Below are positions 35,192 to 46,037 of a stretch of DNA of 64,000 nucleotides, piece after piece. The first letter of the stretch is position 1, and each line of letters starts with the position of its first letter. Below the pieces are notes generated by a model, which was not told the origin of the DNA, did no database searches, and was given only the letters and a program-made list of their open reading frames with translations. A program made the translations under genes and the position numbers. Origin of the DNA: Costus lasius (Eukaryota > Streptophyta > Magnoliopsida > Zingiberales > Costaceae); NCBI GenBank assembly GCA_027563935.2, contig CM050449.1, positions 84,041,178-84,105,177 on the forward strand. Direction: 5' to 3'.

Positions 35192-35729
35192 AACACCATC
35201 AATTTAATTTATTTGATTTGATTTTAAATTTTGCTGCTTCACGTTTTTGTTGATTTTTTTTGTTGCTATTTTTGTTTTGCCTTGCATATGTAGCCGAATT
35301 TCTCTTTTTGGCCAACTCTTCTACTTTTTTAGAAACCTGATCGAATTATTTAATTTAATTTTCACTAATTGGTTTGATTTTCCATGATTTGATTCATCTT
35401 TCCTTAATTATTTGCTTCACATCTCTCGTTAATTTCTTGCTTTCCATCTTTAGTGACATACGTATGCCTCCTCTATGCTATTATTTCCTTTTACTCAATT
35501 TCTATATTTTTTTATTTGATTTGATTTGATTTTTCTTGGCAAGTATGTATTTTCCCTTTGTAAAAATTTGAAAGCTCATACGCCACTTAATTTTTTATGT
35601 TTCCAATTTTTTACTCCAAGGTCAAAATCAATTTTGACCATTATTAATTTTTTTTTGCACACCTCTAATTTTTCGATGGTCAAAGTCAATTTTGACTTTA
35701 TTATTTGAGTAAAAGTTTATGGTTCAACA

Positions 35730-36735
35730 ATGTTTGTAGATATTTATGCCAAATTACATCATTAGGTAAGATTTTTCCAATATACTCTTAGACTCGAATA
35801 CACAATTACTTCTCTAAAGTACACTAAAGGTTCAATACTATTTTAGCTAAAAGCATAAGATATGCTTTAAAGGCAAGTGGATCACTTTTGGCATCATAAT
35901 AACAATAGCTGATAATTTAAAGGCTTCATAAGCATGTCAATATTGTAATTTTCTATCAATTGTGATCCCAAAGAAAAATAATTTTGACACCATGTGAACA
36001 AAAATCTAGAAACTTCAACACTTTTTATTAACAATATTCTTTGCATAGCTATAAAATGGTAAAGGAATATTTACTAGTATGGGTATTCAAAATTATATGA
36101 AGCTTTTAAAGTCTTATATTGTCATTCATTTTATAAATTTTAAATTTAATTGAGTGTAACTAAATGAGAGTGTAAGTGCCAATTTTGATTAGTGCTACAG
36201 TTACATAACTATGCAATTGGTAATATCATTTACATTCAAAGGTAAAATAGGCAAAATAAGTGATCTCAAATAATATTTGAACAAAGTCTTAAAAACTGAT
36301 CTAAACCGCTATATATAGGCGATACATAAATGGTACCTCTATTTAGTCCTACATAGGCTTAAACATTTTTAGTTAGGTTTTGTTTGTTAAGAACACCAAC
36401 TTAATATAGGTCATTTGCTCATTAAGCAGAGATTAGTCAAATACCAATACATATAATGTCATTATGTCTGGTACCCGTACAACATGGAGTAGGTATGCTT
36501 GGTATAAACAATGCTTAGTATTATCATCTCTAAGAAAAATCTTAGAATCTCTGAAATTGATTTCTTTTTAAGCATAGCATCCTCAATGTAATATCTATCT
36601 TGTAAGCTGACACACATTGTCCTCTAGTATGTATCTAGAGATAGTTCTTACTAGTTAATGCTTAAGGTTTTTTTTGTCGTTAGTTTTCGTTAGTTCTCAG
36701 CTTTGAAGAAGTCACAATATGTATATTTTGTCATT
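35730..36735 (+). repeat. Right copy of the 9.82-10.83 kb duplication
   Basis: Resumes at ATGTTTGTAGATATT in register with 9822 and follows it for about 1 kb with small indels, for example loss of the 'gtctgcgtg' seen near 10425. It ends near 'cacaatatgtatattttgtc'. Confidence 0.85.
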
Positions 36736-38011
36736 ATTAACCGGAACAACTGTACCATTACAAATCTTGATGGAATGAATAATGTTGGTTACGGAACTCA
36801 TAAGAAAAGATAATAGTTATCTATCATTTGAGAAAGACATCAAAATCAATTATCCATGAGGTAGAGAAAGAGGCCGAAGAGGCAATATTAGATTTGTATT
36901 TGTTATTGAAGCTGAATAGTCCCGCACTTGAAGATCTCAAGTTTATTGACTTGTTTAAATGCAAAAACCTGATATGTTAAACAAGTAATAGACATGGGCG
37001 TATTGATGCGTCCATGTGCAAAATTGGGTGCAACTTGTATTGGACTTTATCCAAATGTTTCTCAGAAGTCACTATATGATATACTGCACTCGTCACAAGG
37101 GAACCAGGGGCTTCGCAGGTGAATATTCATCTTTATTAGTATTCTATTTTACAAAACCTTTTTTTATTTTAAACATCAAGTGCAAGTGGGGTATTTCAAT
37201 TTCAAAGAGATGTCACTGTTTAGGAAAATAAATGGCTGCTTCTTCAATAAAGATTCGAGTTCTTACAAAATTTTTCTTTCTATTTTCTGTGTTTCTTAAT
37301 GGAATTCTTTGGCTTTGTCAAATTCCGAGGGCTTATTCTTTTCTCTAGAAAAAAATATTACATTTAAAATGATAATATTTCTCACACCTCACTGCCGTGT
37401 CCTCAAGTTTGCTTCCATATATACTTGGTTATATCAAGATTGATTATGGGGGTAGCTACCAAAACTAGCAATTTGCGGACGTTCTTTTGAAAAAGTTGAT
37501 GGAGAGAATAATATGCTGGTCTGCTACTTGGGAGAATCGAGCTGGCTAGTATATTTGATAAAGCCTTACAATTTTAACAAGATATCATCATCTCGAGAGT
37601 GTCGACTTCAATCCTCTGAGCGGAAGACAAGCTGTGGAAGTCCAGCAATAAAACAACGAAATTTATCAGGGTAGCTACCAAAAGAACTCAATGAGTAGAC
37701 TGTATATGCTTTTGTGCTACTTGGGAGAGTCGAGCTGGCAAGTATATTTGATGAAAGCTTCCAACTATAATAGCAAGGGGTGCATCTCGGAAGTGTCACT
37801 GTCAACTTTAATCCTCTAAGTGGAAGGCAAGTTGTGGAAGACCAACAGTAGACAAATGAAATTTATGGAAGACCTTGCTATCCACGCCAGCAGAGCAAGT
37901 AGGTGCTTCGCGGTGTGTCTGCATTGGTGAGGAAGGTAAACTGTTTGCTAGCGCAGTGGAGACTCTGGAGAGGAGCATATAATACTTTCTAGACAGGTAT
38001 TTTAAACTGTA

Positions 38012-38059
<48 letters not shown>

Positions 38060-38060
38060 T
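36736..38060. other. Host-like sequence with a 193-bp tandem duplication and CA/TA microsatellite
   Basis: No confirmed exon. A stretch at about 37013-37120 reads like an exon (GLYPNVSQKSLYDIL and onward) followed by a possible donor, but I do not recognise it. 37523-37690 is repeated at 37716-37870 ('gctacttgggaga', 'gtggaag'). About 37890-37980 encodes VGASRCVCIGEEGK, also unassigned. (CA)n(TA)n lies at 38010-38056. This could be the decayed 5' part of the DRP pseudogene that follows. Confidence 0.35.
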
Positions 38061-38067
38061 GAGAGCT

Positions 38068-38660
38068 GAGGTTGGAAATGCAGTGGTGGAGTCATTGGAA
38101 AGAATGAGGGTAGAAAGCAAGAAAGCAACATTGAAGCTGGTAGATATGGAATGTAGTTATTTGACTGTAGATATTTTCAGGTAGCTTCCTCAAGATGTTG
38201 AGAAAGGTGGAAATCCTACTCATTCCATTTTTGATAGATATAATGACTCCTACCTCAGACGTGTAGGTGAGTTATGTCTTATTTTTATGAATAATTTACT
38301 ATAAACACATGTTGTTTTTGTCATTGGATTGATGCTAATGATTTATAGCAGAATGATGTTGAATGTCACCCTTCAAATATTCTCTCTCCTTCGTAGATTT
38401 CTTCAATTTGAAGCCATAACTTGGTTACTAGCTACAGGCAAGAGCTTGTCGTGTTTCATTTGAACTTCTATTTTATCTTTCATAATAAATTCTTATTTTG
38501 AATTAAAAGTGCAACAAAAGGCCAACAAGAATATTTTACAATTTGCTAATCCTAATTTTTTTTATAGGATCCACCGCAGAACTCCATACTTAAGTCAATT
38601 GTTTATTGTCAAGTATGGGAGGCCAAACGCTCCTCGACCATTTCTTCACTTATCTTAGGG
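38068..38660 (+). pseudogene. Dynamin-related protein 1 (DRP1-like) pseudogene fragment
   Basis: Exon 1 (about 38068-38266) reads [30 protein letters not shown], then a stop (TAG, 38182-38184), then [20 protein letters not shown] and SYLRRVG, ending at a GTGAGT donor. Exon 2 (from about 38568) has NSILKSIVYCQVWEAKRS, then a frameshift after which LDHFFTYLR continues in another frame. These are hallmark sequences of the stalk/GTPase-effector part of plant DRP1 large GTPases, which act in clathrin-mediated endocytosis and cell-plate formation. The stop replaces the Lys expected after the Phe-Arg pair. GTPase-domain exons were not found upstream. The fragment is non-functional as it stands. Confidence 0.85.
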
Positions 38661-39144
38661 AGTTGTTGCCATTTTGATTGTATGCATGCGTTGCTCAAGC
38701 TCCAATTTTGGGGTGGTCTATGATGGACACAACCGTTCATGTGTATACTTTAGCTTGGATTTTGGATTGTAACATAAATTGTCTTATTTGCTGGCTAGTT
38801 TTGCTTTTATAACCAAATGTGTGAATCATGATGAATCAATCATCCAGTGGCTATTCACAGACATATATTGTTTTATTTGCTAGCAGGTTTTACTTTTATA
38901 GCCTCTATTAATTGATTAACTGAAGTTGAACTACCATTATTTGAAACGTTCCTTGCTTGAGCTTTCTAGTAATGTTTGCTTACAAGACTTATAGATCCTG
39001 AACTTATCATATCTGCTCTATTATCTTTCTAGCAAATTGTTTTGGTTATGAAAATTAGATAATGTGTAAACTTGCTGGCATCATGGTTCCATTTTAAGAT
39101 ATCCTGTTTCATTCTCAAAATATGATCAACTTCTATTTCTGCAG

Positions 39145-40127
39145 TGAGATTGGCAAAGGTACAAATGGACACTGTCTTAATAGCACCATGCCCAACCAAT
39201 GTTCTATACCCAAGAAGTGGCAGTAACTTATATTGTTTTTTGGCAGTGACTTCCTGTGCTGTGCTTGATGTCTTAGCACCACCATATTTAGAGGAAGCTG
39301 GCCAGTGTTGTACTTCCTACCATGATCCATACACCACATTTGGTAAGTGAAAGTTAACCAATTGAGCTATTTTCTTTGTGCATCTATTAGTTGATATTTT
39401 TAATATTTCCAAAGTATAATTTCCATAGAATTAAGCCTATAATATTAAATTCGTTACCATGTTATTTGTATTTTTTCCTTGTGTTATAGAATTAGTTGAC
39501 GGTGAATCTGAGATACAAGGCTATTTTCCATGGTCATGAACAAAAATTCTGGACACATTTCTTTTTTGTTTCTGATTATTTTTATGATCAAAGATATCTT
39601 CCCTTCGAAGGTTCTCTCAAATAGAAATGTTTCTGTTTAAAGGCGGGGAACCTTGCTATTCCATAGGAGCGTGCTCTCACATGCATGGACGCACAAGGTA
39701 AAAAAAACCTCTTAATTTGTATAACATTACAATTAGAAGTGAAATGTCTTTGACCACCCATTTTTAGATGAAGTGCAGCTCCTCTCCTCTGTTTATAATT
39801 GATATTGATTTCCTTTGTAAGCAGAACTTAAGTGGATTTTCTATTATCCATAACATTATAATTATTTTCTCTAGAGCAAAAAGAAACACGCCTTGGTTGT
39901 GTTACATGTCAATTGTAATGCATTCCTTTTTCCACTAGTAGTGTTCTTCTTGCTGTCTACCTCGGTTTTGAAGAAGTGATTTATAGATCTCTTCTATGAT
40001 AGCATCTGAGAGCAGCAACATAGAGAACGAGGATGAAGACAAGTGCGCATGGCTCCAAGCTATAAAAGCCCCAGAAAAGTTATATATGCGTTCAGGAACA
40101 TATACTGGTCCACTTGTAAAGGTATAA
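39145..40127 (+). pseudogene. Plant cysteine oxidase (PCO-like) partial gene, probably a pseudogene
   Basis: Exon 39145-39342, bounded by 'tttctgcag' and GTAAGT, reads VRLAKVQMDTVLIAPCPTNV, then SCAVLDVLAPPY and EEAG, a clear match to the C-terminal half of PCO thiol dioxygenases. These oxidise N-terminal Cys of ERF-VII factors in oxygen sensing. The last exon (about 40005-40127) reads CAWLQAIKAPEKLYMRSG, TYTGPLVKV, then stop. A short intermediate piece with VDGESEIQ may lie at about 39492. In NLYCF (Tyr codon 39231-39233) the family normally has His, one of three Fe(II) ligands. The usual HDYPY has become HDPY. Upstream exons with the other two ligand His residues were not found. An iron-binding enzyme is therefore unlikely. 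Confidence 0.82.
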
Positions 40128-40935
40128 ATTCCTTGTTGCCAAGTTCTGTGATCATTGGAAACATTATTAGTCCTCTACTGAAAGTTGTATGATTTTCACA
40201 GGAAGAATTAGACAATCCAGGATCATGCAATATAGTATAGAGAGCCTCAAATAGCATCAAGCTACAAGACAACTCACTTTAATACGAAGGCAATTCACTT
40301 TTAATTCTACGTTGATCTGCAGGCACTAATAGGACGCCAGAAATGATGTCCGATGTCTTGAACATGGAAAGAGGGTGCATCTTGCTGTCATCAAATGAGA
40401 TGGAGATTTCTTACAAATTTGGAATGTGAGAGTATATGATTGCGCATAACAAACAGGCTGTACATTATTAGTATGTTTTCTGAGAAAGTACTCGTTATAA
40501 GACCCATAGTCTCCAAATGTCATGCCCTTTGATTCATAATACTTGTGTCATTTTTTCGAAGAACCATTATCTCTGCACTGCTTTGACCTTGGATTTGACA
40601 TGATGGATGTTCTCAGTTCGTGCAAAAGAAGATTTTATTTTGTTACATAGATAATCTAAAGTAACCATGGGATCACTTCATGAATTCTAGACTAGTTTGT
40701 ATTATCTTCGCAAGTCTTTCTTTACCTCCAGTGATCAAATACTGATAGAATGCCAGCTACTGAATCTCTTAAGAATTTAAATTAGAGATATGCACTGTGC
40801 AATGGCGTTCATTTTGTTGGGAGAAAGCTTATAAAAGCTTAATTGTCAAACATATGCAATGGGATGGTGAGTTCAACGTGCATCAATTGTCTATGCAATG
40901 GAATTAGTAAGACTTGTATAGATCAAACTATACAT
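40128..40935. other. Downstream flank of the PCO-like locus
   Basis: No coding frame recognised. Could be 3' UTR or intergenic. It ends at the GTAAT target site of copia B. Confidence 0.45.
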
Positions 40936-40940
40936 GTAAT

Positions 40941-42515
40941 TGTTGGGGTATGCCCTTAAGGCTAATGTTTGAGGCCTTGGGTTATTATCAGTATCATGTA
41001 TAAACTGAGTATATATTTATAAAGGCAATTGTTGTTATTCAGATTGTTGCATTGTCTGCTGCTGTATGTATACCTCTGAGTAATGTCTCAATGATGTTCA
41101 GCTTTGCTGACATTCAGAGTTGTCCTTAGTCGAGATATCTTGGTGAACATGAGACAGCCTTGATATGATTGAGACTAATATGTGTTCTGGTCTTATAGGA
41201 TGCTACGAGCATGGAATAAGATTTAGACACATAGGTGCATTGGATGTACTGGACTGACCCTACTTAGGATATTCAATTGTTTGTCACAATGTGAATAAAT
41301 CCTTATAAGCAAGCAAGTGGTATATTCCCTCTGACTTGAGATCACTTGTGTTATTAAGTGATGATTGGCATTGTCTTGAAGTACTTCAATATCATTTGAA
41401 AGATAATGGTTAAGGATTATCTTGGATAGTGGGCATGAGTCATGTTAGGACACTAGTGATAGATATAGGATTGCCTCTCCTAGTTGGAGTGTGATGTTTT
41501 AAAGGGGCCCCCTGGATGAGATGGTTGAGAAAGTGTATGGCCATACCCAGATGACTATGTTCATCTGATCTAACCATTCTCATCGTGTTGGAATTACAGG
41601 CTTGACACGCTTGTCCAACGAGAACATCCAGTGGCAAAGGGAACATGTATATTGAGTGAATTGGATTCACACTTGTGCTATGGTTTGGGAGTAGTCTTGG
41701 AAGACTCTTTCCTTCATATCGGGAGACAGTGATGTGTTGCTAGATACCCCTCTCTGATCGTGATAACGTAAGTTATCGTTACCGACATTGAAGGAAACCC
41801 TTAGGGTCGCACAATTTGATGATATGGCTTACTTATGTCAGATCGTGTGGACTGGAATTATTCTAGTTCAGTTTAAAGTAATTTAAACTCTGATTGGAAG
41901 TGAGATCTAGTCTGATCATGTTTGATTAATTAGGACATATGATCGGTAAGCTTCGATCTGGAGGATTGATGCTTGATCGAAGAGATCAAGAGCGTCAAGA
42001 GATGTGTGGTTGGATCTTGAGCCACTTGGTTCAATAAGATCAAAACCAGGGTTGGTTTGATTTGGTCCTTGAACCAAATAAAATTGAACCGGTTCACTTA
42101 GTGTGAGCGCATGGTTCAATTAAAGAGGGAAGTTTCGGTTGGTTCACTTAAGGTGAACGCATGGGAGTTAAGAGAGGGGGTTACACTTTTGGTTCTTACC
42201 ATAAGTGGTAACCGAATCTTTTTATTTTTGGCTCTCACGTTTTCGAAGCTTGCTCTCTCGCCTCCTCGTGTGGTGAGTTGCTTGATCATCTTCACGCAAC
42301 AACAAAGAAGGGGAGTTCGGCCAACAAAGAGATAGCACATCTCCTCTCCAAGTTTCGATCAAGGACTCCTTAGTGCCTTACTAGCACAAAGAGCACAAGG
42401 AAGAAGCCATCAACATCTTGTGTGTGATTCCTTTGGAGAAGAGGCGCCTTTCCCCTTTCTTCTTCCAAGCCGCCACTCAAACCATGGCCATGGTAATGAT
42501 TCAACTTATCCTTTC
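40941..42515 (+). repeat. Copia B 5' LTR, first part
   Basis: Starts TGTTGGGGTATGCCC. Interrupted after CTTTC (42511-42515) by element A. The frames in it (41440-42340, both strands) are mirrored in the 3' LTR and are not separate genes. Confidence 0.95.
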
Positions 42516-44192
42516 TGTTGGGGTATGCCCTTAAGGCTAATGTTTGAGGCCTTGGGATTGTAACAGTATCATGTAATAAACTCTTATGTTTATAAAGGCA
42601 TGGTTATTATTCAGGTTGCTACATTGTCTGCTGCAATATATATGTTCTTCTGAATAATGTCTCAAAGCTGTTCAGCTAGGCTGACATGGAGTTAAGCCCT
42701 TAGTCGAGATATCTTGGTGAACATGAGACAGCCTTGATATGATTGAGACTAATATGTGTTCTAATCTTATAGGATGCTTCGAGCATGGAATAAGATGTAG
42801 ACTCATGGGTACATGGGATGTACTGGACAGACCCTGCTAGGATATTCAATTGCTTGTCACAATGTGAATAATCCTTGATTGTAACAAGTGGCACATTTCC
42901 TCTGACTTGAGATCGCTTGTGTTTTCTAAATGATGATTGTCATTATTTTGAGGTAGTTCAATATCATTTAAAACATAATGATTATAGACTATCTTGGATG
43001 GTGAGCTTGAGTCAGGTTAGGGCACTAGTGATAGACAAAGGATTGCCGTCTCCTTAATTGGAGTGTGATGTTCTAAAGGGCCCCCCCTGGATGAGATGAT
43101 TGAGAAAGTGTATGGCCATACCCAGATGACTGTGTTCATCTGATCTAATCATGCTCATCATATTGGAGTTACAGGCTTGACAGGCTTGTCCAATAAGAAC
43201 ATCTAGTGGCAAAGGAAACATGTATGCCTTGTGAAGTTGATTCACACTTGTGCTGTGGTTTGGGTGTAGTCTTGGAAGACTCTTTCCTTTATATCGGGAG
43301 ACAGTGATGTGTTGCTAGATACCCCTCACTGATCGTGATAACGTGAGTTATCGTTACCGACATTTAAAGGAAACCCTCAGGGTCGCACAATTTGATGATA
43401 TGGCTTACTTAAGTCAGATCGTGTGGACTGAATTGTTCAGGTTCAGTTTAAAGGGATTTAATCTCTGATTGTAAGTGAGATCTAGTCTGATCATGTTTGA
43501 TTGATTAGGGCTTGAGATCGGTAAGCTTCGATTGAGAGAATGGATGCTGGATCGGTGAGATCAGAAGCATCGGGAGATGAACGGTCAGATCAAGTACCTT
43601 AGGGTTTTAATGTGATCTGGACTTATGGCTTGGTTTATTTGGTTATTGAACCAAATTCAAATGAACCGGCTCATGAATGAGCGCATGGTTCAAGGGTGAA
43701 GTGGAGCTTGCGAATGGGTAAACCCATGATCGCATGAAGAGAAGTGGCATGCTATTTTTAGATAGCACTTCTCTTACGTGACCCTCTCTCACGTTCACGC
43801 CTCTCTTTTCTTTTTCGTTGGTCGCCTTGTCTCTTGCACTCGACGAGAGAACATACGATGGTGAAGAGCTCGACGAGGAGGAAGAAAAGAATCGCCAAGC
43901 CAAGACATCTCTTCCCTTCCACTCGACAAGGACATCTTTGGGCCTTGCTAGCACAAGGATCGCAAAGGGAGTAGGCGACATCAACTGTGTGCGTCACCTC
44001 TGGAGAAGATCCAGTTTGATCTTTGCTTCCAAGGCGCCATCTAGAAATGGCTATGGTATGATCCTTCTCTATTTGCAATTGGGTCATTTTTGTTAATCAT
44101 ACAGCATGCAAGATCTAGAAACCCCCTTTCCGCTGCTTTCATTCCCATATGCGCCTATGAGTTAGGGTTTCGCCCCCTTGTGGGGACCTTCA
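42516..44192 (+). repeat. Copia A 5' LTR (1677 bp)
   Basis: Runs TGTTGGGG to CCTTCA. The frames at 42700-44096, including a 113-codon Ser-rich one, recur identically in the 3' LTR and are LTR sequence. Confidence 0.96.
42589..42599 (+). promoter_or_regulatory. Candidate LTR TATA box (TTTATAAAGGC)
   Basis: TTTATAAAGGC about 75 bp into the LTR is kept in A, in B (near 41017) and in the minus-strand solo LTR (near 20029). If it is the promoter, U3 would be unusually short for a 1.7-kb LTR. A second TATA-like TTTATATC near 43288 is not conserved in B. Confidence 0.3.
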
Positions 44193-44194
44193 AT

Positions 44195-44206
44195 TGGTAT
44201 CAGAGC
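44195..44206 (+). other. Copia A primer-binding site
   Basis: TGGTATCAGAGC, two bases after the LTR, complementary to the 3' end of initiator tRNA-Met, the usual primer for plant copia elements. It continues ATGG, whereas B has GCTGG. Confidence 0.95.
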
Positions 44207-46037
44207 ATGGTTAACGCATGTTTTATGATTGCTTATGCCATTTTGTGATCCTTGTTTGCGAACTTATGATTAGATCTAAGGTTACATGCGATACATCTTG
44301 TATATGTAATTGGCGAAAATGCATTGCATTGTTTCCCCTTGGCGCATGTATAAGGTTACCTTTTGTTGGCGCTTGTATGTTGTTGGTTTTCTCAAAACTA
44401 TATTACATGCGCGATTCACACTAGATCTAAGCTGTCCTTACTGTAAACCCTTAGACGGGTTACTAGGGTTGAAGTCATCCCCTAGGTTAGATCCAGACAG
44501 TCTGATCAGACCATCTGACAGCCTTGATGGGTTGACTAGATAGCACCTGTGCGCAAGCACCTGGTGGCTATAGGTCGACTGCAGACAGGCGTGTAGCGAT
44601 GTCTGATTGAGACAACCTATGAACGCACATGAGTTAGGCCCGGGGTCACACCCGTTTGCCAGACCTCATTGTGGTTGTTCAGCCCTGGCGCATGCATGGT
44701 TGACCTTTTGGTCGACTCAAGTCAGTTAGGACTTGGTGCATGCAAGGGCAGTGGATCTGACTAGGTTGGATGAGTGGATCCCTAGTAATGGACCGTTGTA
44801 AGGTTATAGGGCACATAAGGAAAAATAAAATTGATCTCAATGGGATTTTTCAAAAATTTTATTTTTCATGATTGGATCAAATGATGTATGATGCCATATG
44901 CATGTTTATTTATTCTTATGTGGGCTGCCCATGTTAAATGTGTGCTGTGCTGGGACCTGCGTGCCTGGTTAAAAGTTGTAAATTAATTTTATTGTGATCT
45001 GCGCATCACATTGCATTTAATTTATAAAATGTAATTGACCTGCGAGTCAATCTTGTCTAGATAGATTAATTTGTAAATTAATCAGACAAGAGCACAGAGC
45101 ACACTTGGCAGAGGCGCATGCAGCAGTGGCTAGACCAGGTGGGAGGTCCAGGGTTCAACTCTGGGACCAGGCGCATTTACCTGGTGGGCGCACCTGAGCT
45201 GCAGATGGCGCTTGGGCCCTGGTTTGGGCCAGATGAGCAGCAAAAGCCCCATGAAGAAAAGCAAGTGAAGACTTAAGTTCTTAAGGTCTTACTAGGGCTA
45301 TGGGCTTTTACCACATAAGATTCATGCTTTCTTTTATTATTTAATAAGTAGAACAGCATGATTTATTTATCTTCTGCTATCACCATAGGAATTGCATGAT
45401 AGTGAAGAAGATAAAAGACCGTTAAAATCCAACGCTAAAATATCAAGCTCGTATGCCTTCTGACGCGAAACCTCACTGTTCTGATTATCGTTGGAGCCGT
45501 GTTGTACCCACTCAGTGGGCACGTCCATCTATCTTCAGACGGTGCGGGATTACACCTGCGTGTTACAGAGAAGGGATTTATCGCTTCTCGTTGCTCAGCA
45601 TAGCACGTGGTGGTCCAGGGAGTAGGTCGGGTCAGCTTGACCATGTAGGCTACATATGTGGCGCATATGGTAGCGCATGGAGGCAGCCATCTGTGGGGTC
45701 AGAGATTGTGTTGTACCAACTCAGTTGGTACAGTCTGCTGGGTTGCCCAGATGAAGGGGAATCGCACAGGTAGGCGATTGGCAGGGACTGCCTACCAGAG
45801 ATTAGTGCTTGTACTCTCTGTGCATCTTATCTCGCCTGAGCGGGACGCGGAGACCAAGTATGAAATCTGGATCCCATCTCACTAAAAGAGTACTACTCTT
45901 TCGGGCTGTTTTGCTGGATTTTTCAGCCAGATAAAATAGTGAGAAAAAGAATCTTTCTTAAGTCCTGATTGATTCTTAACATTGATACTGACCTTGCTGT
46001 TCTTGCATTGTTGTAGATACCTGCAGCAACGAACACC
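44207..46037 (+). other. Copia A leader (about 1.8 kb) with conserved hairpins
   Basis: Long untranslated leader with no conserved frame. It contains a tRNA-like B box (GTTCAACTC, about 45155) and two short hairpins, CCCACTCAGTGGG (45507-45519) and TACCAACTCAGTTGGTA (45714-45730), both kept in element B. Packaging or dimerisation signals are expected somewhere here; assigning them to these hairpins is inference. Confidence 0.6.

Larger units (their letters stand above)
27593..35729 (+). mobile_element. Long solo LTR (about 4.45 kb net) carrying a nested hAT
   Basis: It starts TGTGGGGTCAAA, ends ATGGTTCAACA, and is flanked by a perfect 5-bp duplication ATGTT (27588-27592 and 35730-35734). The paralogous locus at 9822-9826 has one ATGTT and no insert, which proves both ends. 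After removing the hAT and one 8-bp duplication, 4446 bp remain. No second copy of the left terminus, primer-binding site or gag-pol is seen, so I read it as one LTR left by recombination. Contents: a minisatellite (31575-32560), a GC-rich part (32960-33780) and pyrimidine-rich repeats (33800-35150). The alternative is a large non-coding element of another class with TG/CA ends, but the 1190-bp relative at 3367-4556 has the same ends and also a 5-bp duplication. Confidence 0.78.

Noticed and set aside
37013..37231. Exon of the DRP1 gene upstream of 38068
   Set aside because: The reading GLYPNVSQKSL does not match any DRP1 segment I know; left unassigned.
43643..44096. 113- and 109-codon frames as captured genes
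   Set aside because: Present identically in both LTRs of element A and not kept in element B; LTR sequence.
45140..45180. Functional tRNA gene
   Set aside because: Only a B-box-like motif; no cloverleaf with a correct T loop, anticodon arm or acceptor stem.
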